A stretch of DNA of 64,000 bases from positions 1,226,177-1,290,176 of the forward strand of contig RPFO01000082.1 in NCBI GenBank assembly GCA_009746045.1, in the 5' to 3' direction. This document shows positions 25,601 to 37,492 of this stretch, piece by piece. The notes under the pieces were generated by a model. That model had not been told where the DNA came from. It worked only from the letters and a program-made list of their open reading frames with translations, and searched no databases. Source of the DNA: Mesostigma viride (lineage: Eukaryota > Streptophyta > Mesostigmatophyceae > Mesostigmatales > Mesostigmataceae). A program made the translations under genes and the position numbers. Numbering within the stretch: position 1 is the first letter of the stretch; every line of letters starts with the position of its first letter.

Positions 25601-25832
25601 CCCCCTGGTTTTAAGCGGGTGTCCCGGGGTTGGACCCAGCAGGGAGGCTAGAGCACGGTACTGGTGATCGAAGCTAGCCGAGATCGGCGCACTGTGCATG
25701 GCGGCGAGGGACGCGAACAGATAGGAAACCATGGCTAATAATGACCCAAATGAGCCGCGGCCGAGTCACTGGAGTGTCTCGACCGACTCCAGAGCTCATC
25801 GTGCAACTCACGAAACTCCTACTTCCAACACC

Positions 25833-25939
25833 CGAAAGATTCCAGAGGACAGCATCTGACACTCTTCCAACCAAGCAGCACGGACCGCAACGGCTGTCGC
25901 AGGAGATCCCAAAGGCCGGTTCGCGAGGACCGGGCTGCA
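25833..25939 (+). repeat. 105-bp direct repeat, left copy
   Basis: CGAAAGATTCCAGAGGACAG... matches 36149-36248 with a few indels. The two copies flank the gypsy element about 10 kb apart. A 36-bp phrase (GAGCTCATCGTGCAACTCAC...) is duplicated at about 25792 and 25984 around it. Confidence 0.7.
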
Positions 25940-26071
25940 TACAAGATAAGATTATCGTCATTTTGTTATCATTTTTTTTGTTAGAGCTCATCGTGCAACT
26001 CACGGAACTCCTACTTCCAATGTTCACCCGGTTTTTACTTTCAACACCTGTTTCTTAGTTGTGAACACCTG

Positions 26072-26634
26072 TGTTACGCCCTGGCTCCTCTCTATTCCCA
26101 AACGCCTAGCCTGACTTCACCTAAACTAGTGAGGGTACCTAGTGATGAGGAGCTATGTTGTGGAAAGACCTGGGACGTCGACTCTGTTCTCAATGCATTC
26201 TATTATAATACGCCATACACCGAATAAAACCAGGGTACTACGAAGGAAACAATACTACACTGCCATGACCCTAGCTAATATGTGTTAATTCATAACACAC
26301 GCCGGGTGCCATTCACGAAGGACAACTGCTGCATAAATGATCGCCGACAGGCGTGTATGCTCGGGCCGACATCGACCCTCGCCTACAGGACCAACGCACG
26401 TCCACAAGGTTCACACGCAGGATAAAAGGACCACTACTAAAGTACGCAGCGCGGCGCGACTGCACCGAACCACCATACTGTACAAGTGCCACGTCACAAG
26501 GCCCGGTACTGACCGGCCAAAAGGTCCTAACTACACGTAAGCCTAGGAAAGTCAGCGAACTGTTCCGGAATGGCTGAGGCAACAAAGGACCTAATTTACG
26601 TCCGTAACAACAACAAAAGTTACGCGACGTAACA
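26072..26634 (-). repeat. 3' LTR of the gypsy element
   Basis: 563 bp, apparently identical to 35242-35804. Preceded on the element strand by a G-rich polypurine tract. Confidence 0.95.
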
Positions 26635-26650
26635 CCTCCCCCCCCACAAA
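26635..26650 (-). other. Polypurine tract
   Basis: GTGGGGGGGGGAGG on the element strand ends exactly at the 3' LTR, the expected plus-strand primer. Confidence 0.8.
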
Positions 26651-27178
26651 GGTAGGGAGCCCTCTCCCTACGTACAGGGAGGAAACCAAAGGGGTAGGAA
26701 TTTAACCTAACGCACCCAACAAAAGCCTAACACAATCGACTGACCATCCAAGGCCCAAAGCAAAAACATGTTAACCTCGGGTCCACCCCAAACGATGTAG
26801 GGATCACCAGCACCACGCCGGGTGTGAGGCTCCCCTAACTGCCTTGCACGGAGGCTTGCCGGGAGGGACGGCACTAGGCAGGACACGCGTAGGAAACAAT
26901 GTTCACACTGAGGACAGAGAACGGCCAACCAACTGGCCAAGCCCAGAGGGCGACTCTATATACCGGAGGGACAAAACCCTCAGGTCGGGCCTAGAGCCCT
27001 CTGTCTACACACCAGTAGCCTGAAAAGTACCACGGGTGGCCAAAAGCACCGCCATGTACGCCCGGTGATGAGCAACATCAGTAGGGTTGTCATGGTTGTC
27101 TACACGGATGGAGGAACACATCCTCCCAGACGCCATCAAGATACATGCCGAGGAAAGCCCAGTAGTATCGTAGCTTTG

Positions 27179-27830
27179 TCAGGACCACCTGTCCACGGGC
27201 CCTGTCAAGGAACCCACACTGAAACTAGCACACGAAGGGCTCTGCCGACAGCAGAAGGAGGGCGCGCAGGAGGAACCGATAGAAGACCAGCTCACCACGA
27301 GCAACGAAGGTGAAAAACAAGTCCAGGAAACGCTCCACGTTGTCGGGCCACAGACGCACGTGCCGGATCTCACGACTCTCGCTAACACGCGTGACCGAAG
27401 CTGAGGACTTCCCAACAGGAGCAACGCGCGGTTGGTGGATGACGGCGGAGGCGGGCGCGACGGAAGAAGCGGTAGCGGCAGGAGCGGCGACAGGGGAAGA
27501 CGTCGTGGCCTGTCAGGCAGAGGGCCAATCACCCATGGCCGAATCATACGTATCATCGGTAGTGTCAAACACCCACTTGCCCGTCGACGCCTTGCCCAAA
27601 TCTGGATGACGCTGAGGCTCGGCCGGCAGAGCAGGCGCGACGGAGGGAGCCACGGACGGAGCGACAGCGGCTGGCTGAGCAGGCGTCGTCTGACATGATG
27701 GCTGCGGAGGGCGGGGGACAACCAACCGACCCACAGCCCGAGGAAATAACATAAGGCAAGGAAGAAAAACAACTAGAGGTTGTGCTGGTTTTCACTCGAC
27801 CTTGAACATAGGTAATCTTCCCAGTCACTA
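27179..27830 (-). pseudogene. Gypsy pol C-terminal tail (unassigned)
   Basis: Downstream of integrase. One frame (27752-27513) is Pro/Ala-rich and ends with GKWVFDTTDDTYDSAM; it may be a linker of the integrase C-terminus. No chromodomain could be recognised. Confidence 0.3.
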
Positions 27831-27880
27831 CCAGACGGGTCCATTTACATAATGTCAGAGGGCTTCTTCGACCACTCTAT

Positions 27881-28451
27881 TTAATCGCTTACTAGGTGTG
27901 AGGAGGAGGAATGGTACGCAGTGCCAAACGTCACTTTAGTACCAATAGCAGCAAAGAACTCTGTCCAAAAGTCCGAGGTAAACAGCTTGTCCTTATCGGA
28001 GATAAACTGCCTGCTCAACCCATGGTAACGATAAACGTTTAGAAGGTACAGCTGAGCACAGTCACTCGAGCAGTAAGCTCCAAGGGACAAGGGACAAGGT
28101 GACAACGTCTAGTAAGGCGGTCTACAAACACGAGGATCTGCGCATCAATTGCCTTTGGCATTCTATTTTAGCCCCCCCCCAATCCATCATAATGGAATCC
28201 CAAGGCATTATAATAGGATCATGGAGGGTACGAGGCTCGATCTGCTATCTGACCCACATTAGTAGGTTTCATCTCCTGGCATGATTGGCATGTCCTACCA
28301 ACATATTCATCCACATCAAGTGCTGAGGAGGGAGGGCCAGAAGTATGAACGGGTTACCAAATCCCGCACACGCTTCCCGCCCTAGCTGGTGAGCAGCTAA
28401 ATAATGTAACTCAAACAACAAGGACGAGCGACAAATAAGGGAAAAATACAA
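27881..28451 (-). pseudogene. Gypsy integrase remnants
   Basis: The C-terminal half of the catalytic core is clear: YRYHGLSRQFISDKDKLFTS with the catalytic aspartate of ISD, then FWTEFFAAIGTKVTFGTAYH. Upstream (28451-28269) a degenerate stretch with HQLGREA resembles the H2C2 zinc-binding region. The first catalytic aspartate was not located and stops separate the pieces. Confidence 0.65.
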
Positions 28452-28830
28452 ACGTCATCGCAGAGGATCATCCTTTAACAGCACATACAAGAAGCCAACC
28501 ACAAACTTGCACGGGTACTTCCCGAATTTTCGAGGGTGTGAGGATATTGCGACTAAGGCTTCCAGCTCAGTGGCCGTAAACACTGATAAGACGCTCTAAA
28601 TCTGACGTAGGACTGGCTACCGAGGCATCTACAGAAGGTTCTACAGGAAGTCACCCACAACTTTACCAAAAAGAGGGGTGGACTAGAAGGAACAAGATTA
28701 CCAAACGACTTCCCAGCCCTAGTGGACACATGACGGAGGGGAAAAGAAATGATTTATTAGTATCCTCCCCCCCACCGAGGTGACAGGTGTGCCCTCACAC
28801 CGAAGAGAAAGGCCCACATGAGAGAGGAGA

Positions 28831-29349
28831 TCAGGAAAACGAACAGAGGTATGGAAAAGGTAGTCCTGTATACTGCCCGTCATGAGGGAAGTCACCATAG
28901 GGGAAAACACCAAGAAGAGGAGTAGGAACGAGGGTGGTAGTGAGGACATCTAGATCCTCGAAAAAGGAATAGTCAGGACGTCGGGATAAAGCATCAGGGA
29001 CAATATTATCTACACCCTTGACGTATTGCAATTTAACGGGGGCAAATTGCGCAACATCGAATTGGGCACCTTTAAGGAAATGTTGCCATGCATGACAGCA
29101 ATATACCACAGCCAATACTCTTGTTGGTGAACAGGGTACTTGCGCTCAGCAGGTAACATAGTCCTAGAGATGTATGTATTCGATGGGTTGCAAACCATGA
29201 CCTTGGTCTTGGAGGAGAACACCCCCAAGGGCTACCTGACTAGTGTCAGTAGCTAATACAAACAGTTTCGAGGTATCTGGCAAGACGAGGATCGCAGGCC
29301 GGAGTCTGCTGACAACAAAAACTTCAACCACGCAGAAAGGAAAGGACAT
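28831..29349 (-). pseudogene. Gypsy RNase H remnants
   Basis: In order: LFVLATDTSQVALGGVLLQ (first RNase H strand with its aspartate), AERKYPVHQQEYW, and LQYVKGVDNIVPDALSRRPD, the terminal block of Ty3/gypsy RNase H. Frames change between the blocks. Confidence 0.8.
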
Positions 29350-29479
29350 TTTAGCTCACTCCTTCTTAGTCACCGTGATTGATAAGGAACCAAATTCCAC
29401 AGTAAGAGGGGTCTCAATCAATAGAGGAGGAAGAAAACCCCGTTCGCGGGTTGGAGAAGGTAAAGGAGCAAGAAATCTG

Positions 29480-29906
29480 TCAGGGATATGAAATGGAGAA
29501 GGAACAATTTCTGTACGAATTGTAGGTAGAGGACCTGCACGACGAGGGTGTATTCATATATGTCGGTTTGAGTAATAATACCAAACACATGAACTGCTGA
29601 TGAATGCCTCTTTGATACCAAAGACAGAACTGCTGTGCTTCTTCAAAGAGGTGAACCTTCTTATACCTAATCACGTAAACGGAGGGGTGATTAATCACAG
29701 TACGTGCATCTGACAGCCCAAGAAAGGAAAATACTAGACCATGAGGAAGTGATGTTTGCGTAGTATTTTGCACGGCTATTATCATAATCAACTTTACAAT
29801 AGTTTGTAACTAGGCTAAATTTGCCATTGGGCACAGGGACTAGCAAAACACTGATAGAACATGGGGAATTACTAGGATCCCTGAAATCTGCTTCTAATAA
29901 TGACAT
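29480..29906 (-). pseudogene. Gypsy reverse transcriptase remnants
   Basis: SVLLVPVPNGKFSLVTNY and HGLVFSFLGLSDAR correspond to the RT finger and motif A blocks. The palm YxDD box expected about 100 residues later is not recognisable, and only about 120 codons separate motif A from RNase H, so part of RT is missing or scrambled. Confidence 0.65.
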
Positions 29907-30103
29907 TTAAATATTTGTTATAACTCTTATAATTCGGAGGGGCCCATACGATACATCGGAGAAAACCACACGAGGAGGGGCGGGGTATGAGGGAGTCTTT
30001 TCTTCAAAGACCCGAGAGGAATCTATAATAGACATGTAACGGACTTCATTGGTAAGACACGGAGGAACATACGCAATAAAACATTTATTGTCATTGTTGG
30101 TCA

Positions 30104-31810
30104 TTAACCCCTAAATGGTCTGGCTGCCGATTTTCCGCCTAAAACTGAGTTACAGCCGACACGTCGGCCCCTTCTCGGGGGACCAAATGCCGCGAAAACT
30201 ATTGAGAATTAGGAAACGTTTAGCTGAGAAGATCGAAAGTTTATAATTTTCCTCACAGCATGGTACTAGGGTTTGCATACTTCTGACAAAGTTATAGAGG
30301 TGTTCTGGCCGGTCAAAGTACTAGGGGTCAGGGTACTTTTTCACGTACAACGTGCATTCCGGAAAACGACGACCTGGCCATGGCGGCTTGCGCCCACGCA
30401 TGGCATTTACGTTTTCGTTCGAATTTTCTGACCAAACTCAGGAAATTGATTTTATACGTCCTAAAGATGATACAGGCCAATTTTTGGTTCGCGGGAATGC
30501 CATTTGATAGGTGTCGGCAGCGTTCTTGCTGGAAAAAACTGCGATCAGGCCGGACGATAGAAACGTTGACAGCAATAACTTTCCGGCGTATTTTAAAGGA
30601 TATATTGGTTTCTTTGTACTTGTTATGATACCTAGTAGTCGTAAACGTGCAAGGGTGGCCAGAAATCGCCGAATCCAGCGACCATGCTGCACAACTTTGG
30701 TGTGCCGAAATGCGCCATTTTGCGGCCACCGCCTGGGCCAAGGTAACGCCATCCATGCCTGGTAAAGCTGAGTTATCGTTTTCCTATCGATGTTTGACGT
30801 TTATATATACGTTCTAGCTTGTGTAGCACATTCTTTTTGCATTATTCATGCTCTTTCTTGACCCTGGCCTGGCCCCTTTCTAAAACACCCTTCTTAGATG
30901 CTTCCCTCAGTCAGTTGACCTGCCACAGGGTGATGGTGAAAAGTTTTAGAGGCTGTATGGGTTTGAATACCTCCATATATGTTTGTTATACATTTCCCAC
31001 ACACATATTGCATGAGTGTGAGGCAGTTGGCTGGTCTCTGTGGCATCATCAAGCATGTAACCGGTGAGTAGAAGCTTCCCATTGTCAGCATGTGCCACCA
31101 GGTGTGCTGGCCATCACCTGGCAAGCTATAGCAGCTTAGGCCTAGTTTATCCTTGCTAGGGCAAGCTGAAATAGGCTTAAAACCACTAGTTTGTTGGTGG
31201 CTGCCTCCTAGAATGCATGCCTTGCGTAGGGTATCCGTACCACGTTACCTACGTGCATGGACAAGGTGGCACCTGCACATAGGTGCCATGTAAGGGCAGT
31301 GTGATGATGCAGTTATGTTTCCCCATCATTGTGGAAGGGAAATGTATTGTGTGGCATGGTTGGGGGCCATATTAGTAGGTATTAGTAGGTAGTATGCCCA
31401 CTCCTAACCCCTTGGTTGCTTTTTACCACTGGTACCCCTATGGGCTGTACTGGGTGTAACTGCTGGTATACCCACCCAAATGATGACCCCAATGGCTCAA
31501 ACTGTTCAGCAACTAATTGTTTATCATCCCTGAAGTGGTAGGTGCCTAGCTCTTACAACATAATTCAAAATGCACATTCTACCAAAAATGAAAACGCTCG
31601 TCTTGACCCCCCTGACTTTGACGGCAGTTATACATGGCCTACCCTGCATATATGTAAGGTTGTGATATACCAACCCGAAGGGCAACTCATGGACATGCTT
31701 GGCCCCCAAGGACAGCCATTGGATATGGGTGGGTTGGATGGCATCTGGTTTGCAAAATTGTGAAGTTACAGCCGATGCATCGGCAGTATTTCTGCCCATT
31801 TAGGGGTTAA
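30104..31810. mobile_element. piggyBac-like TTAA element, non-autonomous
   Basis: 1,699 bp between TTAA duplications (30104-30107 and 31807-31810), with inverted tips CCCCTAAATGG. Removing it restores the palindromic target TGGTCATTAATGACCA and a continuous reading through the gypsy frame (GWSLMTNND). Both ends carry GTTACAGCCGA followed by a TCGGC hairpin, in the same orientation. TTAA duplications with CCC-starting tips are the piggyBac hallmark. No transposase is inside; the 142-codon minus frame at 30328-30756 is not recognised. Confidence 0.75.
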
Positions 31811-32191
31811 TGACCAGCCATAGGTCTTACAGGAGGATCACCGGGTAACTCAATAGGGGTTACATCTACTAAGGATAAATTCTCTACCTTACAACGTCGT
31901 TCCGGCAACAGGGCTAATAGGTGCTATCAGGGAACCAGGTAACAGCTAGCCTCCGGCCCGAGGCTTACTATAACCATGGTGTCATGTTCTCGTCAGAAGG
32001 CAACAAATGTGAAAACGCTAGTTGCCCAAATATGAGATTCCGCGGAACACAGAAAGTAAGAAAGCCTAGAAGCTACCAGCAAGGAATCGAACCTAGGACC
32101 ATAGTGTTATAATTAATAGTGATTTTATGGCCTTGATGCCAATCTAAGCCCAACAATATATCAACAATCGTTATAGGGCCTATGGTCGCCA

Positions 32192-32527
32192 CTAATTTAA
32201 TCTGGCGACCCTGAATGAGGAGTGGTAAGGATACAGTCCCATGAGAGTGACAAGTGCGACCATCAGCATATATAGTGCACAGTCACCTGAGAGGAATGAG
32301 GGATAGCTACTATGTAACCCTAGTCTCCTAACAAGGGCCTCGCTCACAAAGGAGGTGGCAGCCCCACTATCTACGAGGACAGAAACATTGAGGATACCAT
32401 GAGGGTGCAGAAGAGGGTCTACTACGGTAGTAGGAGCGGTAAGGCCACCATTTAGACACATCAAAGGACGAACACGTAGGGGTGCAGAGGATGCAGCATC
32501 CACAGTAGTGACAAAACAGGTAAACAA
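32192..32527 (-). pseudogene. Gypsy aspartic protease
   Basis: Contains LVDSGAATSFVSEALVRRLG, the catalytic DSGA loop followed by the expected helix. 112 codons; the upstream join to gag is disturbed by a 103-bp tandem duplication. The best preserved domain of the element. Confidence 0.8.
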
Positions 32528-32703
32528 AGATTTTCTGAGCTTGGGGTACTAGCTGAGGACCTTACCAGGCTACCCCCTGCTGACAGGTCTATTGTTTTCT
32601 ATCCACAGTAGTGACAAAACAGGTAAACAAAGATTTTCTGAGCTTGGGGTACTAGCTGAGGACCTTACCAGGCTACCCCCTGCTGACAGGTCTATTGTTT
32701 TCC
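32498..32703. repeat. 103-bp tandem duplication
   Basis: 32498-32600 is repeated at 32601-32703 almost exactly, between gag and protease. Confidence 0.9.
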
Positions 32704-32849
32704 CTCCCCCCCCACATCATCCAAGGGAACGAACCCGGGAGGAAACCCCGGTGAGAAAGCCATTGCTGGAGAATCACGAGGGTACTGAGAGGGGACGGAA
32801 TTCTGATCAGAATGGGGATTCACTAAGGAGCCTGTCTGTACAGCATTTA

Positions 32850-34401
32850 ACCTAGAGGGTTAAGGAGCAGAAGAGGAACGACCAGAGGGTGGGCGAAGGG
32901 GAGAGGCCCGCTGAGGAGTACGCGGAGGGCGGGCATTGGGATGAGGGGGGGGGGCCAGAAAGAAACTTGGGGCACTCCCTCTTAAGATGGCCCACCTCGT
33001 GACGGTGATAACACGTGATGTGAGACACATCTAATGCAGATATATCTGTAACACAAATATCTAATTCTTCTACATATGCCTCTTCTTCTTCAGGAGTGAG
33101 GACAAGGTTATGGACCCTAGTACGGACATGATAAGGAGCATACATAAAATCAGCAACACGGAGGAGATGGGTAGGAACAGCAGCCAGAGGAAGGTCACGA
33201 AAACTATACGCAAAAAACTGTTTCTTAACTTCACGCAAGAGGTTTTATTAAGACCTTGCAAGAAGCGAGCACGGACTTCCGCACCCGAGAGGTCTCGAAT
33301 GCGTACCATCTGGGCATCAAATTCCCATTGGTATTCCCTATAAGTTTCATTGCCTTGCTCGAGGGATCCAAATCTAAGGCGCTCTTGCCAGTCAGCGTCT
33401 GGAGGCACTACATGATTTTCCAATCTCCTAATTAAACAATTATGCTACTGAGTTAGGGTATGCATGGGACGCGAGGGACTCACAGTGAACAAGGGTGGCA
33501 AGGGCAGGAGCCACACACGTGGTAAGGTAATGAGGGACAAGAACAGCATCAGGGAGTTTCCACCTATAATATTGTTCCCAAGAGGCCGTCTACTGAGAGA
33601 GGAGCATAAGAAAGGTGAAAAACTAGCTGCTGAGGGGTAGACTAATATCTAACTTAGGCACACTAGCAAAGGTGGGAAGGAGAGGGGGCTTAGATGCACG
33701 AGAAGGATCAGTTTTATCCATAGGCCCACTCTACTCCACAGGCACATACTCAGGCAGTAACAAATTATGAGGAGCATGATAGGTCTTAGGAAGAGGACGT
33801 GAGGGCACCACAGAGTCAGGGTGGTGACCAGAGGTGTGAGGAACAGTATATGCTTCTCTGATTGTGGAATAGGAAAAATGATCATAGTTTTTATCGTGGA
33901 GAGGCATGGTGCTAAAATCCTGATTAATCTCTAACTCTACTACACGTGAGGGGATTTGGGCTGCCTCATATAGGCCGTATCAAGGTATGCCAAGGAAGCA
34001 GGAGGATGTGTAGGAACAGCAGTAGGATACCCAGTAGGGCCCACAGGAGCCAGACTACGAACACTACGAGGGGCTGACACCTGAGGAGCCTGAGAGGGTA
34101 TAGACACAGAGGGATTCCCAGCATTAACAGGAGGAATAGCAGAGGCTGGGGCAGTAGACCTAGTACGTGCCTCAAACGTAGGAGGAGGAATAATAGGTGA
34201 ACGGTGAAAGGACGGAGTAGAGGGAGTACTGTCAGAACGTACACTCTGAGACGGAGGAGTCAAGTGATGGACAGTGTCCCAGGAATCACGTCTATTACCC
34301 ATAGCCAATTGAGGAGTACCAGAATTAACACCAGGAGTAACACCTGAGGAACGTTGGTTAATGGGAGACATACCCCCACCAAGAGACGTTTGAGAGGACA
34401 T
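32850..34401 (-). pseudogene. Gypsy gag, broken
   Basis: ATG at 34401 opens a Ser/Pro/Thr-rich N-terminus (to 33940). Further pieces follow with in-frame stops. A recognisable gag core (DWQERLRFGSLEQGNETYRE, then VRIRDLSGAEVRARFLQGL) lies at 33423-33200, and a nucleocapsid-like knuckle (CYHRHEVGHLKREC) near 33000, where the second cysteine of CCHC is replaced by arginine. Confidence 0.75.
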
Positions 34402-34435
34402 GTTTGATGTGCAAATGAAAGAAATACACTGGACG

Positions 34436-34680
34436 AGGAAAGGTTAAAAATCTGAACAAGGATAAGATAAAAATCTGGTAAAGGACAAAATAAAAATCTG
34501 ACCAAGGCTAAAATAAAATCAGATCAAGGATAAAAGAAAATCAGGTCAAAAAGAAAATAAATTCAGGTCAAAGGGGCATGACCAAAAAAACAAAGGGAAG
34601 TGGCAACCACTTTAGCAAGGAAAAAGGAAAGAATAATCTAAAATCTGATCAAGGATAAAATAAAAAGGAAACAAAGGAAA
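34436..34680. repeat. Degenerate AT-rich tandem repeat (about 28 bp)
   Basis: Variants of GATAAAATAAAAATCTGACCAAG repeat about seven times in the gypsy 5' UTR. Confidence 0.6.
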
Positions 34681-35229
34681 ACACAAGCATTATTGTAGCT
34701 TATTGTTACCGAAATGCCGAGGACGCCTGAAACCAGCGCCCGTTGGTAAAGAAACATCCGGCTCAAGATTCTGCACGAGGAAGCATATAAGAAAACACAG
34801 CAGCATGCACGGAAAAGAGGTGTAGTCGAAAGAGACGCTAATCGTCCCACTATCCAGCCCTATTGAACCGTCAATCCTAGCTAACGTAATCAAACAACAT
34901 TCCAAGGAAACGCGTGTATACACAGTAAGAAAAGGAGCTAACCCACTGAACCGGCTAACCCACTAGCTAACGTCAAACAGCACCCAGCAAGGAAATGCAC
35001 ACACAGAGGGAAAAGGAAAAGAAGCTAGCTACGTGAGGAGTTCATCCGCTTTGAGCAGGTCTAACTTCTAGGCAGGGCGTGTCCCGAATCGGGCAGCACT
35101 ACCCCCCTAGCTTGCAGGCGACCCGCCCATTACCTGTCAAGAGGTTGTCTTCTTCTGTGCCCTGGCCGCGGAAGGTCTCTGGCGTATAAGGTGAGTGCAA
35201 GGGAATATCGTCGCGTCCACCTAAACTAC

Positions 35230-35241
35230 CTCCGATACCAT
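35230..35241 (-). other. Primer binding site (tRNA-iMet-like)
   Basis: One base after the 5' LTR on the element strand reads TGGTATCGGAG, close to the usual TGGTATCAGAGC complementary to initiator tRNA-Met. Confidence 0.75.
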
Positions 35242-35804
35242 TGTTACGCCCTGGCTCCTCTCTATTCCCAAACGCCTAGCCTGACTTCACCTAAACTAGT
35301 GAGGGTACCTAGTGATGAGGAGCTATGTTGTGGAAAGACCTGGGACGTCGACTCTGTTCTCAATGCATTCTATTATAATACGCCATACACCGAATAAAAC
35401 CAGGGTACTACGAAGGAAACAATACTACACTGCCATGACCCTAGCTAATATGTGTTAATTCATAACACACGCCGGGTGCCATTCACGAAGGACAACTGCT
35501 GCATAAATGATCGCCGACAGGCGTGTATGCTCGGGCCGACATCGACCCTCGCCTACAGGACCAACGCACGTCCACAAGGTTCACACGCAGGATAAAAGGA
35601 CCACTACTAAAGTACGCAGCGCGGCGCGACTGCACCGAACCACCATACTGTACAAGTGCCACGTCACAAGGCCCGGTACTGACCGGCCAAAAGGTCCTAA
35701 CTACACGTAAGCCTAGGAAAGTCAGCGAACTGTTCCGGAATGGCTGAGGCAACAAAGGACCTAATTTACGTCCGTAACAACAACAAAAGTTACGCGACGT
35801 AACA
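35242..35804 (-). repeat. 5' LTR of the gypsy element
   Basis: 563 bp, no difference from the 3' LTR seen by eye. Confidence 0.95.
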
Positions 35805-36148
35805 ACCTGAAGGGTAACCAGGAATAGGCCCCCAAAATATGGTTGCTTAATTGGCTTGCTTGATTCACCGGAACTCGCAAAGCGTCCGTAAGTGCAGTCG
35901 AGCGTTACAGAAAAACAAACCAACAAATCGCACGGCACACATGTAACGCTTTACGGATCGAATCTCTCGGCACAGATAGCCTGACTTCAGGAAAAGGACA
36001 CTCGTCAGCACGACGAGGTACGACACGCCATTTCGTAACCGTTTCGCCACCAATTTTCGTAACCGCCAAACGCGTGACACTTTTCATATGGTCACACTAT
36101 TTTTTCCGACAACTTCGGGACCAGCGGGGATTGGCCAAGGCGCCGACG

Positions 36149-36248
36149 CGAAAGATTCCAGAGGACAGCATCTGACACTAGTCCAACCAAGCACGGACCG
36201 CAACGGCTGTCGCAGGAGATCCCAAAGGTTCGCGAGGACCGGGCTGCA
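36149..36248 (+). repeat. 105-bp direct repeat, right copy
   Basis: Matches 25833-25939 minus two short deletions. See the left copy. Confidence 0.7.
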
Positions 36249-36927
36249 GACCTAATTGCATTTTAGTATGGACTAAGTGAGACAACTAATAGTACTGCAG
36301 CTTCATGTTGTACATCCCCTAACTAACTAATATGAGTTGTATGACATACTACTATCTTGGTTGTAGATAACAATCACAATCCAAATATATATTGCATTAT
36401 AAATTTGATTAAATTCTTTTGGGTTGATGAAGTGATGACTTAATTTGGATTGTCCATGTAGTTAATGGTTTCGAAAGTGCACAACACTTTTCATTTTATC
36501 GTAGCTTCTTTCTCATGGAAGCCTTCTATGAAGTTTTTCATCCAAGTTCTAAGCAAACTACTAGATGTAGAGCCTGACATTAGCAGACGTTGTCGGCAAC
36601 ATTGGAGCATGAGCTTTCAACCCCAACCCGAGACCCGGAAGGGGCGTTGAGGGAGCCTTCACCCTAAAATGGACCCATTGAAGGGAGGGTCGAGAGCTCT
36701 GGCTGGGGGCTAAAAGAAGAATGCCTTATCGTAAAAACGTATTCGCCTACGCCACCACACGCACTTTGTTCAAACCCATTGATTCGGGAGGGGGGGGGAC
36801 ATGTGAAGGAAGGGGGCCCCAGCTATAGCCTGGCCACATACCCTCCACCCCATATGTCATGCAGGCCTTCTAGGCCCTCTCCTCAAGCCCCCCCTGGGTG
36901 CCTGTGCTTGTTAAGGAGGCATGAACC
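36249..36927. other. AT-rich intergenic, no gene seen
   Basis: No plausible coding frame. Poly-G and poly-C runs around 36785-36800. Confidence 0.4.
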
Positions 36928-37096
36928 ATCATGGCGGTGCAGGTGCACCTTGTGCACCCAGAGCAGGTGATAGTTGTACATCCTCCACCTGCAGGTTGTA
37001 GCCCTGATTGTATTACAAACCCATAGATGCCCCTTTCTCAGGGCTATGTGTTACATATGCTCCCAACGGAGCTATGATTTTTATTAATTAATTAAG
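36928..37096 (+). repeat. Dispersed repeat family C, copy 1
   Basis: Shares TTGTGCACC...GTGCAGGTTGT...CTTTCTCAGGG(C)TATGTGTTACATAT with 38361-38524 at roughly 75-80 percent, and ends in TTATTAATTAATTAA. Non-coding. Confidence 0.55.
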
Positions 37097-37492
37097 GGGG
37101 CGTAGGAACCACTCAGCCCCCCCTCTTTTCTTATAATACCAAGGTTGGCCCCGGCCATGCACCCCCCACCCCAAATAAACCATGCAGATCAATATCGGGG
37201 GTGGGTGGGCAGCAGACGACTCATTACCCCACATGCATTTAGAGCTCCCCAATTCATGGGGTTGGGGGACGGAGGGTCGGGAGTTGCATCTAGCTTTTAG
37301 CTATTGTACTCTTTATCCCCCAATTGATTAAACCAGGAGACATCCTGCCTTGGATATCTTCCAATAGTAATTGAAGGATAAAAAAGTAATAGCTAAAAGC
37401 TTTGTGCGCGGGGCGAAATCTTAGGCGGCCCCCTATCTAGGGCTCTCATTCCGCATCGAATTACTGATTCCATATTAACCCGATGTTTTACA

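Larger units (their letters stand above)
22359..25740. other. Upstream region, no gene recognised
   Basis: The demethylase promoter should lie just above 22358 (a CACGTG lies at 22360-22365). The rest has only short unrelated frames. Near 22853-22920 (+) a CHHC...CHKC pattern looks like a zinc-ribbon scrap. (GAGC)n at 24501-24517 is the only microsatellite. Confidence 0.4.
26072..35804 (-). mobile_element. Ty3/gypsy LTR retrotransposon, defective
   Basis: 9.73 kb bounded by 563-bp direct LTRs (TG...CA, inverted TGTTACG/CGTAACA tips) and a 5-bp duplication ACCTG (26067-26071 and 35805-35809). Coding order on the minus strand is gag, protease, RT, RNase H, integrase, the Ty3/gypsy order. The LTRs show no difference by eye, which indicates a recent insertion, yet every domain is broken by stops or frameshifts and the RT palm YxDD motif is not visible. 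A TTAA-flanked element is nested at 30104-31810. It is probably a non-autonomous copy mobilised in trans. Confidence 0.9.

Noticed and set aside
30328-30756. Transposase in the nested TTAA element
   Set aside because: The 142-codon frame has no DDD/DDE arrangement or recognisable piggyBac sequence, and the element is too short for a full transposase.
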